DNA from: Actinomycetota bacterium
GTDB taxonomy: Bacteria; Actinomycetota; Actinomycetes; Streptosporangiales; Streptosporangiaceae
Direction: 5' to 3'
Assembly (NCBI GenBank): GCA_003168295.1
Contig: PMST01000588.1
Span: 1,945-7,282 of the forward strand
Length of the DNA: 5,338 bases
Below, one piece after another: positions 1-5,014 of this stretch; position 1 is the first letter of the stretch, and each line of letters opens with the position of its first letter. Under the pieces are notes generated by a model that was not told the origin of the DNA, made no database searches, and saw only the letters and a program-made list of their open reading frames with translations. A program made the translations under genes and the position numbers.

Positions 1-549
1 CGGGTCCTGCTGACGCTGCAGACCGCGGCGGCGGACTGGGTCACGCCGCGCGATGTGGAGCTGGCGCGGCAGATCACCGCGCTGGCGGAGGAGTTCCGGC
101 TGACCACCCGGGCTTCTTGGGGCGGAGCCGACGAGGATGGAGCCGGCCCGGCGGTACGACCGGTGCAGGTGCTCGAGATCGCGATCGACGTCCTCGACGC
201 GGCCAAGGTGCGGCCGTTCTGGCAGGCGGTGCTCGGCTACGTCGACGAGCCAGGACAGAGCGGGCCGCTGGCCGGGCTGATCGACCCGCTGGGCCAGGGC
301 CCGGCGTTCTGGTTCCAGCAGATGGACGAGCCGCGCCCGCAGCGTAACCGCATCCACTTCGACGTCTCGGTGCCGCACGACCAGGCGCATCAGCGCCTCC
401 AGGACACGATCGCGGCCGGAGGCACGCTGGTCAGCGACGCCGAAGCCCCGGCGTTCTGGATACTGGCCGACCCGGAGGGCAACGAGGTGTGCATCTGCAC
501 CTGGCAGGGCCGGGACCCGGGCAGCGTCCGCGGGCCGGTGGCAGACTAG
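1..549 (+). CDS. 4a-hydroxytetrahydrobiopterin dehydratase-like / VOC domain fusion protein, 5' end missing
   Basis: The frame is open from base 1, so the gene starts upstream and 182 residues are visible. Window residues 1-33 (LLTLQTAAADWVTPRDVELA and the following ARQITALAEEF) resemble the last strand and helix of pterin-4a-carbinolamine dehydratases, where a similar 'T..D..LA..I..LA' ending is usual. After a Gly/Asp-rich linker (about 40-52), a VOC fold follows: VLEIAIDVLDAAKVRPFW (about 56-73), RIHFDVSV (about 118-125) and WILADPEGNEVCI near the end, with the His and Glu positions that often bind metal in this superfamily. An internal start at 55 is possible, but it would cut through the dehydratase-like helix, so I treat the gene as 5'-truncated. 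Pterin dehydratases recycle the oxidised cofactor of aromatic amino acid hydroxylases; the substrate of the VOC half cannot be read. The stop codon overlaps that of the converging hepT. The VOC assignment is firm, the dehydratase part moderately so. Confidence 0.82.
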   Translation, partial: RVLLTLQTAAADWVTPRDVELARQITALAEEFRLTTRASWGGADEDGAGPAVRPVQVLEIAIDVLDAAKVRPFWQAVLGYVDEPGQSGPLAGLIDPLGQGPAFWFQQMDEPRPQRNRIHFDVSVPHDQAHQRLQDTIAAGGTLVSDAEAPAFWILADPEGNEVCICTWQGRDPGSVRGPVAD

Positions 550-950
550 GCCGGCGGCGGTGCCGCGAGGACGCTACGAACGAATGCGGCAATCTCCGGC
601 ACCCGCAGGGCCAGTGCGTTCCAGACGATCTCGTAGTCGATCCGCGCATACTCGTGCGTGACGATGTTGCGCATCCCCTTGACCTTGCGCCATTCAATCT
701 GCGGATGATCGGTAACGAACTCCTCGCTGAGCCTGGACACCGCTTCACCGATGCGGTGCGTAATGGCTTCGGCGGCGAGTCGCAGTGCCTCATCTCCGTC
801 GTAAGCGGCCCGGCCCCTGGCGACCAGACGCGCCGCCATGTCGGTGAACTCAAGAAGGTCAAGCAGAGTATCGCGAACCCGGCGCCCATACGCTGGCACG
901 ATCCGTGCCCCTGGCTCTGGTTCACTCCCGCGCTCCGGCTGACTGCTCAC
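546..950 (-). CDS. hepT: HepT-like toxin (HEPN ribonuclease) of a HepT-MntA toxin-antitoxin pair
   Basis: The product is 134 residues with a GTG start at 950-948. It is an all-helical HEPN/DUF86-type protein. The diagnostic RX4HXY motif is intact at R94-H99-Y101 (KGMRNIVTHEYARIDYEIVW), with the helix EAITHRIGEAVSRLSEEF (about 61-78) before it. In characterised HepT proteins Arg and His form the ribonuclease site, and the Tyr is AMPylated by the partner MntA, which neutralises the toxin. The start overlaps the stop of mntA in GTGA, so translation is probably coupled and antitoxin is made first. There is no separate promoter. The first 20 or so residues (Pro/Glu-rich) precede the usual HepT start and may be a disordered extension. 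The stop codon (546-548) overlaps that of the converging VOC gene. Codon use is less GC3-biased than in the flanking housekeeping-like genes. Confidence 0.9.
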   Translation of the reverse strand: MSSQPERGSEPEPGARIVPAYGRRVRDTLLDLLEFTDMAARLVARGRAAYDGDEALRLAAEAITHRIGEAVSRLSEEFVTDHPQIEWRKVKGMRNIVTHEYARIDYEIVWNALALRVPEIAAFVRSVLAAPPPA

Positions 951-1399
951 AAGGGAACAGCTTCGGCGCGGATGGCCACATCCCGGTCTTTCAGCGCGCG
1001 GTCAGATACGACGTCCACGTGCGCGCCGAGCAGATCTTCCAGCTCGGCGACCAGTCCGGCCTGGTCGAGCAGCGTCGCCTCGGGGCCGAATGTAACCAGC
1101 AGATCGATGTCGCTCTCCGGACCGTCTTCGCCGCGCGCGATCGAGCCGAAGACCCGGACGCCTCCGGCATGGTTCCGGGCGGCGATTTCCAGCACCTGCT
1201 CCCGGAATCGGTCGAGCAGCACGGACGGGCGCGGCCGGGCGGCGTCGAGCAGCCGTGCCAGCATAGCCGCGGAAGGCTGCCGTCGGCCGTTTTCGTAAGC
1301 GGCAATGTTGGGCTGGCGAACGCCTGAGCATTCCGCTAGTTCTTGCTGCGTCATGGCCGCCAGCCGACGAGCCGACTGGATGCGCTCCGCTGCGTCCAT
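947..1399 (-). CDS. mntA: MntA-like nucleotidyltransferase antitoxin with N-terminal XRE-type helix-turn-helix
   Basis: The product is 150 residues in two parts. Residues 5-52 form an XRE/Cro-type helix-turn-helix (TQQELAECSGVRQPNIAAYE is the recognition region). Residues about 60-150 form a minimal nucleotidyltransferase with the exact GSX10DXD signature (G85-S86, D97, D99; GSIARGEDGPESDIDLLV) and a likely third carboxylate at D129 (HVDVV). In the HepT-MntA family this enzyme uses ATP to AMPylate the active-site tyrosine of HepT. The fused HTH suggests that the antitoxin also represses its own promoter; a 16-bp palindrome lies just upstream. The ATG at 1399 lacks a spaced Shine-Dalgarno sequence but sits 7 bases after a TATATT box, which fits a leaderless mRNA. 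The gene ends in a GTGA overlap with hepT. Catalytic residues look intact. Confidence 0.9.
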   Translation of the reverse strand: MDAAERIQSARRLAAMTQQELAECSGVRQPNIAAYENGRRQPSAAMLARLLDAARPRPSVLLDRFREQVLEIAARNHAGGVRVFGSIARGEDGPESDIDLLVTFGPEATLLDQAGLVAELEDLLGAHVDVVSDRALKDRDVAIRAEAVPL

Positions 1400-1405
1400 A
1401 CCCTA

Positions 1406-1411
1406 AATATA
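1406..1411 (-). promoter_or_regulatory. Probable -10 box of a leaderless mntA-hepT promoter
   Basis: On the minus strand the hexamer TATATT occupies 1411-1406, and the A of the mntA ATG is at 1399, six bases after its last base. This spacing is what leaderless actinobacterial transcripts show, where transcription starts at the A of the start codon. The only purine-rich stretch (AGGG) ends one base before ATG, too close to act as a Shine-Dalgarno site. I see no good -35 hexamer. The box overlaps the palindrome at 1408-1423. Confidence 0.55.
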
Positions 1412-1423
1412 TCATCTGATATA
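1408..1423. promoter_or_regulatory. 16-bp palindrome, probable operator of mntA-hepT
   Basis: The sequence TATATCA-TC-TGATATA has perfect 7-bp arms around a 2-bp centre, in an AT-rich patch that stands out from its GC-rich surroundings. It overlaps the proposed -10 box of the mntA promoter. MntA here carries an XRE-type DNA-binding domain, so autorepression through this site is the natural reading. The palindrome is seen directly; the binding is inferred. Confidence 0.6.
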
Positions 1424-1489
1424 ATGCCGAGACGGATCCGTCGCCGCCCGAGTCTCAGCCGGCCGGGGCCGCGCCGAAATCGAGGATCC

Positions 1490-1591
1490 GCTGTAGATGC
1501 CCGGCACGTACTTGCTGGCGTACTGGATCATCGCGGCGGATTCGCTCGGCGGGTTGGTCGCGTAGGCGATCCAGATCCCCCAGCCCGCGAT
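1490..1591 (-). pseudogene. Remnant of an unidentified coding sequence between vapC and mntA
   Basis: In one minus-strand frame, 34 consecutive codons (1591 to 1490) end in G or C in 33 cases, as in the good genes of this window. The frame reads IAGWGIWIAYATNPPSESAA and then MIQYASKYVPGIYS. There is no credible start: upstream the frame runs into an A/T tract (1600-1607) and then into the vapC end. Downstream it degrades into Arg/Pro-rich sequence and stops at 1414-1412, inside the mntA operator. I do not recognise the family. This looks like a fragment of a gene broken when the toxin-antitoxin modules arrived. The rest of the 1400-1640 spacer holds only the mntA promoter and operator. Confidence 0.4.
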
Positions 1592-1640
1592 TGGCGCGGA
1601 AAAAATTCGAGGTCGCCGCGGGTCTGCGCCTGGCCTATGC

Positions 1641-2072
1641 CTAACTATCGGGTTCGTGGGTCTTAAGGTCAGTTACCGCCTTGACGGGCTGGCCTGTGAT
1701 GGAGGCGACGACGTCGAAGTCGCGATCATCGCAGAGGACCGTGAGACGTGCCTGTTCGGCTGTTGCCGCAATCAGCAGGTCGACTGGACCGGCCGACCGG
1801 TGCTTCCCGACCTCTGTCATCATCTGCTGCACCGCCTCAGCCCGCTCGAAGGCGCGCTCTGCCATCGGGACCCAGCCGAAAACAGTTCGCAGCAGCCGCT
1901 TCTTCTCGAGCCGGTCGGCAAGCGAGCGAGCGGAATAGAGAAATTCGAGCTCTACTACCGGGCAGACCGCGATCACGCCTGCGGCCAGTTCCTCTGCCCA
2001 GGCCTGACGCAGCTCACCTTGCAGGATCCGGAACAAGCCAGAGGTGTCAATAAGATAGATGGCGAGACTCAC
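1641..2072 (-). CDS. vapC: VapC-type PIN-domain ribonuclease toxin
   Basis: The product is 143 residues, normal for VapC, with a GTG start at 2072-2070 that overlaps the vapB stop in GTGA. The PIN-domain acidic residues are present in order: D9 in LIDTSGLF, E41 (with E43) in VVELEFLYSAR, D98 in GPVDLLIAATA, and the D115/D116-D118 cluster in LCDDRDFDVV. They coordinate the divalent metal used to cut RNA; VapC toxins usually target tRNA or rRNA, but the target cannot be read here. The VapB partner lies immediately upstream and should block the active site. Codon use is mixed (CTT, ATT, TCT and GGT occur near the start), unlike the GC3-saturated CHAD gene, which supports acquisition. No clear terminator follows. 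Confidence 0.92.
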   Translation of the reverse strand: MSLAIYLIDTSGLFRILQGELRQAWAEELAAGVIAVCPVVELEFLYSARSLADRLEKKRLLRTVFGWVPMAERAFERAEAVQQMMTEVGKHRSAGPVDLLIAATAEQARLTVLCDDRDFDVVASITGQPVKAVTDLKTHEPDS

Positions 2073-2287
2073 CTACGGTAGGCCGCCTTGTTGCCGAGGA
2101 AGTCGTCGAAGTCACCTCGGTCGGCCATCTCGCCCAGCCTGGCCAGGGCCCGCAGGCGCTCAAGTCGCTGACCAACCTCCCGGAGAGCGGCGTTGACCGT
2201 GTCCTTCTTCGTCTTGGTGCCAAGCACCTCAGCGGCCGTCGCCAAAGCCTCCTCATCGATTTCGATCGGCGTCTTTACCATGGCCAT
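2069..2287 (-). CDS. vapB: VapB-type antitoxin (ribbon-helix-helix family)
   Basis: The product is 72 residues from the ATG at 2287. This start is chosen because GGAGGTGG lies at 2300-2293, seven bases before it; the more upstream in-frame ATGs would place this Shine-Dalgarno site inside the gene. The N-terminus (KTPIEIDEEALATAAEVLGT) is the strand and first helix of the ribbon-helix-helix VapB family that binds operator DNA. A second helix follows (TKKDTVNAALREVGQRLERL), then the acidic and aromatic tail (RGDFDDFLGNKAAYRR) that normally wraps the VapC active site. VapB and the VapB-VapC complex usually repress their own promoter, and a long palindrome lies just upstream. The gene ends in a GTGA overlap with vapC, so translation is coupled. 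Confidence 0.9.
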   Translation of the reverse strand: MAMVKTPIEIDEEALATAAEVLGTKTKKDTVNAALREVGQRLERLRALARLGEMADRGDFDDFLGNKAAYRR

Positions 2288-2292
2288 GACGA

Positions 2293-2300
2293 CCACCTCC
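2293..2300 (-). promoter_or_regulatory. Strong ribosome binding site of vapB
   Basis: GGAGGTGG on the minus strand closely matches the anti-Shine-Dalgarno sequence and fixes the vapB start at 2287. It is the strongest such site in the window. High antitoxin translation is expected in a type II toxin-antitoxin operon. Confidence 0.8.
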
Positions 2301-2309
2301 ATCTGTAAC

Positions 2310-2346
2310 GGTATCACAGGTATCTAGCTTAGATATCCTGGATACC
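2310..2346. promoter_or_regulatory. 37-bp extended palindrome, probable vapBC operator
   Basis: The dyad is centred on base 2328. Its core TATCTA-GCT-TAGATA (2321-2335) is perfect, and the outer arms GGTATC (2310-2315) and GATACC (2341-2346) are perfect too; 13 of 17 positions pair overall. Each arm holds two half-sites 9 bp apart: GGTATC at 2310 and 2319, then GATATC at 2332 and GATACC at 2341. Such repeated half-sites suit cooperative binding by ribbon-helix-helix dimers. The element lies 10 bases upstream of the vapB Shine-Dalgarno site, where the promoter should be. No unambiguous -10 or -35 box can be picked within it. Confidence 0.7.
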
Positions 2347-2372
2347 TCAGCCGCCGGGCCATGCGGTGGACC

Positions 2373-2411
2373 GCCTTGGTCGGCCATCTCACCGAGCCTG
2401 GCCAGGGCCCT
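2373..2411 (-). pseudogene. Fragment of a second vapB gene
   Basis: On the minus strand this stretch encodes RALARLGEMADQG, matching the VapB segment RALARLGEMADRG. At DNA level, 2378-2410 matches 2119-2151 in the intact vapB at 31 of 33 bases. Matching sequence stops on both sides: a one-base insertion (t2411) and a 12-bp palindrome (2407-2418) mark one edge, and unrelated sequence follows on the other. No start or other vapB part remains. It lies between the vapBC operator and the end of the ParA-like gene, and is best read as a leftover of a duplicated or recombined vapBC module. Confidence 0.65.
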
Positions 2412-2422
2412 GCAGGGCGGGG

Positions 2423-3169
2423 TCATTCCTGGGCGGAGAGGACTTCGGACCAGAGGGAGCGGAAGGCGCGGGCGGCTTGGCTGCGGGGGGCGAAGGCGGT
2501 GACCGGGGCACGCTCCACGGACATTCGCTCGATGAGAGACAAGGCGGGAATGGCGGCCACTGTCACCCCGGATCGTTCCGCCGAAAGGTCTTTGGTTATC
2601 TCCTGGTGCAGTTTCTTGCGCCGGTCGACCATGGAGAAAAACGCGCGCACCTCGGGACGGTCGCCATCGAAGCCGGCCACGAAATCGGTGAGCTGGTCCA
2701 GCGTGCGCACCGACAGCGTGGTCGGGATCAGCGGGACAAGCAGAACGTCAGCGGCGTGCATGACGTTTTCCGAGACTAGCGAGATACTCGGCGGGCAATC
2801 GAGGAAAACATTGTCGTATTCGGCGGCCAGCGGCCGGAGCAACTGCGCGAGCTTGCGGGTTTGCTTCCGTTGCTCGGTGCCCAGGAGAAGGTCCATATTG
2901 CGGTAGGTGAAATCGGCCGGAAGCAGGTCTAGATTGTCGAAGTCGGTGCCTTTAATGGCGCCTTCCAGCGTTTTCGTGCCGCGGATGAGCGCCTTTCCGC
3001 CGCCCTTGACCCGGGGCTTGATCCGGAACAGGAAGCTGGCCGCGCCCTGCGGGTCCAGGTCCCACAGCAGGGTGCGCTGGCCGTCCGCGGCCGACAGGTA
3101 GGCGAGGTTGACCGCGGCGGTTGTCTTGCCGACGCCGCCCTTGATGTTGTACGTGGCGTAGATCTTCAT
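2423..3169 (-). CDS. ParA/MinD-family ATPase, partner of the CHAD protein
   Basis: The product is 248 residues with the full set of ParA motifs: the deviant Walker A KGGVGKTT (10-17) with signature lysine K10, Walker A' DLDPQG (37-42), and Walker B VFLDCPPS (121-128). It lacks the N-terminal helix-turn-helix of plasmid type Ia ParA and has no ParB gene beside it, so it is unlikely to be the chromosomal segregation ParA. Basic residues towards the C-terminus could support nonspecific DNA binding, as in ParA-type cargo-positioning ATPases. The ATG (3169-3167) overlaps the CHAD stop in ATGA and has no good Shine-Dalgarno site of its own, so it is probably translated by coupling. Co-transcription with a polyphosphate-binding protein suggests that its cargo is polyphosphate or the CHAD protein itself. 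The family call is firm; the role is inference. Confidence 0.93.
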   Translation of the reverse strand: MKIYATYNIKGGVGKTTAAVNLAYLSAADGQRTLLWDLDPQGAASFLFRIKPRVKGGGKALIRGTKTLEGAIKGTDFDNLDLLPADFTYRNMDLLLGTEQRKQTRKLAQLLRPLAAEYDNVFLDCPPSISLVSENVMHAADVLLVPLIPTTLSVRTLDQLTDFVAGFDGDRPEVRAFFSMVDRRKKLHQEITKDLSAERSGVTVAAIPALSLIERMSVERAPVTAFAPRSQAARAFRSLWSEVLSAQE

Positions 3170-4917
3170 GGGGTCTTCGGGTCGGGCATGGCGGGCTGTC
3201 CCGGCCTGACGGGCGGGCCGGGCTTGGCGAGCAGGGTGCTGATCCGCGGCTGGGCCGCCGGGCCCGCGAACCGGGCGAACCGGCGGGCGAAGTCGGCGCG
3301 GGCTTCGGCCTGGCTGACCGCGAGCCGGGCGGCGACTTCCCCCATGGCTAGCAGGGTAGCCGCAGGTACCCCTGGCCCACCCGACAGCGCCTCGGCCAGC
3401 AGCGCGTCGGCCAGCGTGCCGATCTCCTCGCGCTGGACCTGGCTGTCCTGGAAGTCGCCAAGGCAGTCCTGTAGCTGCTTCAGGTCACCGACGACCTTCC
3501 GGTAGGCGACCGGATCGTGCAGTGGTGCGAAGAATTCCAGCAGGTAGCGCAGCTCCTTACAGCGTTTACGCAGGTCATGCAGGGACTGCGGGGGCGAGTC
3601 CGGGGTGATCGCGCCGCCTTGCGCCGCGATCCGGCGGAACGCGCGGCCGGTGGTACGGACCGCCAGTTCGGCCGCGGTGGGCTGCCTGCGCTTCTTGGGC
3701 GCGCTCGCATCGCGGATGGCGAGCAGCGCCTTACGCCAGTCATCGGTGATGGCCCCGAAGCGCGGGGAGCGCAGGGCGGCGGCCAGCCGGCGGAACTCGC
3801 GCGCGCGGCGCCTGACCAAGAAGGCGCGGAACGGCTCGAGATCGGCCGGGGCCGCGGCCACCAAGTGCTCGGCCGTCGCGGCGAAACCGAGCAGGTGGAC
3901 GTCGAGGTCCCTGGTCGGCGTGGTCAGGTCACCGAGCCACTTGAATTCCCTGGCGTAGCGGCTGGCGTCGGCGGCGGGCAGGACCTCGCCGAGGAGCTTG
4001 ATCGCGGACCGGGTCCGGCGGACCGCGACCCGGAAGTCGTGCAGGAACTCGGTGTCGATGTCCCGAAGCACACCGTCGACGTTGAGCTCCAGCGTGTCGA
4101 GCAGCTGCAGCAGCAGCCTGGCCACCGCGACGGACCCGGGCAGTTCGGCGGTGATGTTCGCGTCCACGCCGTTGGTGTAGTTCGCCGGGTGACGGCCGAG
4201 CGCGGTCAGCGCGGCGATGAACACGCTCTGGCTGGCCGGGGACGCACCGGGGACGGCGGCCAGCAGCGCGGCGGCCCTGCGGGCCGGGGCGAGATAGCCG
4301 CGGACTTCGGCGACGGACACGCGCAGCGGCAGTTCGGCGGTCGATTCAGTCGCGGTGGCTCTCGATTCAGTCGCGGTGGCGGTGGATTCAGTCGCGGTCA
4401 CGGTGGCGCGTTCGGCGGTCAGGCGGGCGACGGTCTTGCCGTCCGCGTTGAGCAGCCGCGTGGCGCTGACCGTGCTGACCGCACTGACCACCGGCAGCAG
4501 CGCCCGCGGGCTGATCAGACCGATGATCTGGTCCCGGACCGGCCCGGCGGGCAGATCCTGGGCGGGACGGCGCGGCGGCCAGCCGGTCACCGGCTGCTCG
4601 GCCCGCGGCGTGCCGTCGGCCTGGCTCAGCAGCAGCCGGCCGCCCCGCCTGGCCTGCTCCAGCTCGAGCACCAGCCCGGCCCGGTACAGCCGCCAGTCGA
4701 AGGTGTCCAGCCAGGTACGCCGCCGGGCGCCGCTGCCGGGTGCGCCGCGCTCGGCAGCCACGGTGAACGAATCCGCCAGTGCGGCCAGCGCGGCGGACAG
4801 GAGATCGGCGGCCGGGTGCTTTCTGGTGCCCTTGCCGGTGTTTTTGCTGTTGCTGGTGCTCTTGTGGTCGCCGACGGGCGGCGACAGGACGTAACCGCGC
4901 AGGCCGGGCGTCAACAC
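3166..4917 (-). CDS. CHAD-domain protein with degenerate CYTH-like N-terminal region
   Basis: The chosen start is GTG at 4917, because AAGGAG lies 8 bases before it; this gives 583 residues. An in-frame GTG at 4989 would add 24 residues but lacks a ribosome site and would run through the upstream repeats. Residues 17-34 are a polar, basic linker. Residues about 36-208 resemble a CYTH (triphosphate tunnel) domain, with the landmark WLDTFDWRLYRAGLVLELE (69-87), but I see no ExExK motif, so catalysis is unlikely. Three 7-residue TATES repeats (about 172-192) interrupt this part. Residues about 255-550 are the CHAD helical domain in two halves, each led by a His- and Arg/Lys-rich helix: HDFRVAVRRTRSAIK (293-307) and HDLRKRCKELRYLLEFF (447-463). 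CHAD domains bind polyphosphate through these basic faces and locate to polyphosphate granules. The tail is Pro-rich. The gene is the first of an operon with the ParA-like ATPase. Confidence 0.9.
   Translation of the reverse strand: MLTPGLRGYVLSPPVGDHKSTSNSKNTGKGTRKHPAADLLSAALAALADSFTVAAERGAPGSGARRRTWLDTFDWRLYRAGLVLELEQARRGGRLLLSQADGTPRAEQPVTGWPPRRPAQDLPAGPVRDQIIGLISPRALLPVVSAVSTVSATRLLNADGKTVARLTAERATVTATESTATATESRATATESTAELPLRVSVAEVRGYLAPARRAAALLAAVPGASPASQSVFIAALTALGRHPANYTNGVDANITAELPGSVAVARLLLQLLDTLELNVDGVLRDIDTEFLHDFRVAVRRTRSAIKLLGEVLPAADASRYAREFKWLGDLTTPTRDLDVHLLGFAATAEHLVAAAPADLEPFRAFLVRRRAREFRRLAAALRSPRFGAITDDWRKALLAIRDASAPKKRRQPTAAELAVRTTGRAFRRIAAQGGAITPDSPPQSLHDLRKRCKELRYLLEFFAPLHDPVAYRKVVGDLKQLQDCLGDFQDSQVQREEIGTLADALLAEALSGGPGVPAATLLAMGEVAARLAVSQAEARADFARRFARFAGPAAQPRISTLLAKPGPPVRPGQPAMPDPKTP
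4343..4405 (-). repeat. Three tandem 21-bp repeats inside the CHAD gene
   Basis: Units begin at 4343, 4364 and 4385, each opening with the identical 14 bases GATTCAGTCGCGGT on the plus strand. On the coding strand they give a 7-residue repeat of the type (T/A)TATES(T/R). The number of units could vary between strains by slippage without shifting the frame. The repeat sits in the CYTH-like part, probably in a surface loop. Confidence 0.85.
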
Positions 4918-4925
4918 TTCGCGCT

Positions 4926-4931
4926 CTCCTT
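4926..4931 (-). promoter_or_regulatory. Ribosome binding site that sets the CHAD gene start
   Basis: AAGGAG on the minus strand is followed after 8 bases by GTG at 4917. No comparable site precedes the alternative GTG at 4989. Confidence 0.65.
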
Positions 4932-4958
4932 GGAGCAGGGCTAATGCCCAGCCCGTTT

Positions 4959-4991
4959 CTTTACCTAATGTTCGCCTAATGTTCCCCACCC
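4959..4991 (+). promoter_or_regulatory. PHO-box-like direct repeats (11-bp period) upstream of the CHAD-ParA operon
   Basis: Two exact copies of CCTAATGTTC lie at 4964-4973 and 4975-4984, 11 bp apart. Read as 11-base units on the plus strand they are CTTTACCTAAT (4959), GTTCGCCTAAT (4970) and GTTCCCCACCC (4981). The PhoP-binding PHO box of Streptomyces is built of 11-base direct repeats whose first seven bases follow GTTCACC; the three units match this at 5, 6 and 6 of 7 positions. The boxes read opposite to the CHAD gene. A TAGATT hexamer on the minus strand at 5009-5004 could be a -10 box, which would put the repeats downstream of it and imply repression. A start point nearer 4934 would instead put them in an activating position. 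The repeats are certain; the PhoP identity is a motif-based inference. Confidence 0.5.
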
Positions 4992-5014
4992 GTCTAACTC
5001 TTGAATCTATCTGA

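Noticed and set aside
489..1298. A 269-codon plus-strand open frame across the VOC end and hepT-mntA
   Set aside because: It runs antisense through two genes with intact catalytic motifs and gives Ser/Arg/Pro-rich sequence without a family.
1343..1666. A 107-codon plus-strand open frame across the spacer between mntA and vapC
   Set aside because: The product is Arg-rich with no domain, it starts inside mntA antisense, and codon bias in the spacer favours a minus-strand frame.
2407..2418. GCCCTGCAGGGC palindrome just after the ParA-like gene, as a terminator
   Set aside because: It is a perfect palindrome with no loop and no T-run. It looks like a chance or recombination-edge sequence next to the vapB scrap.
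2423..3169. Chromosomal or plasmid partition locus (parAB-parS)
   Set aside because: There is no ParB gene and I noticed no parS-like 16-bp palindrome, and the gene is translationally coupled to the CHAD gene instead.
4343..4405. CRISPR array or iteron origin
   Set aside because: The repeats are 21-bp tandem units without spacers, lie in frame inside a coding sequence, and encode a 7-residue protein repeat.
3517..4944. A 475-codon open frame on the plus strand, antisense to the CHAD gene
   Set aside because: Its product is low-complexity Gly/Arg/Gln-rich sequence with no recognisable domain. The opposite strand carries the clear CHAD domain and GC3 bias, so this is a typical shadow frame of a high-GC gene.
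4938..4949. GGGC-TAAT-GCCC hairpin in the CHAD leader as a riboswitch or attenuator
   Set aside because: The stem is only four base pairs with no alternative structure or leader peptide visible, so it does not support a regulatory RNA call.
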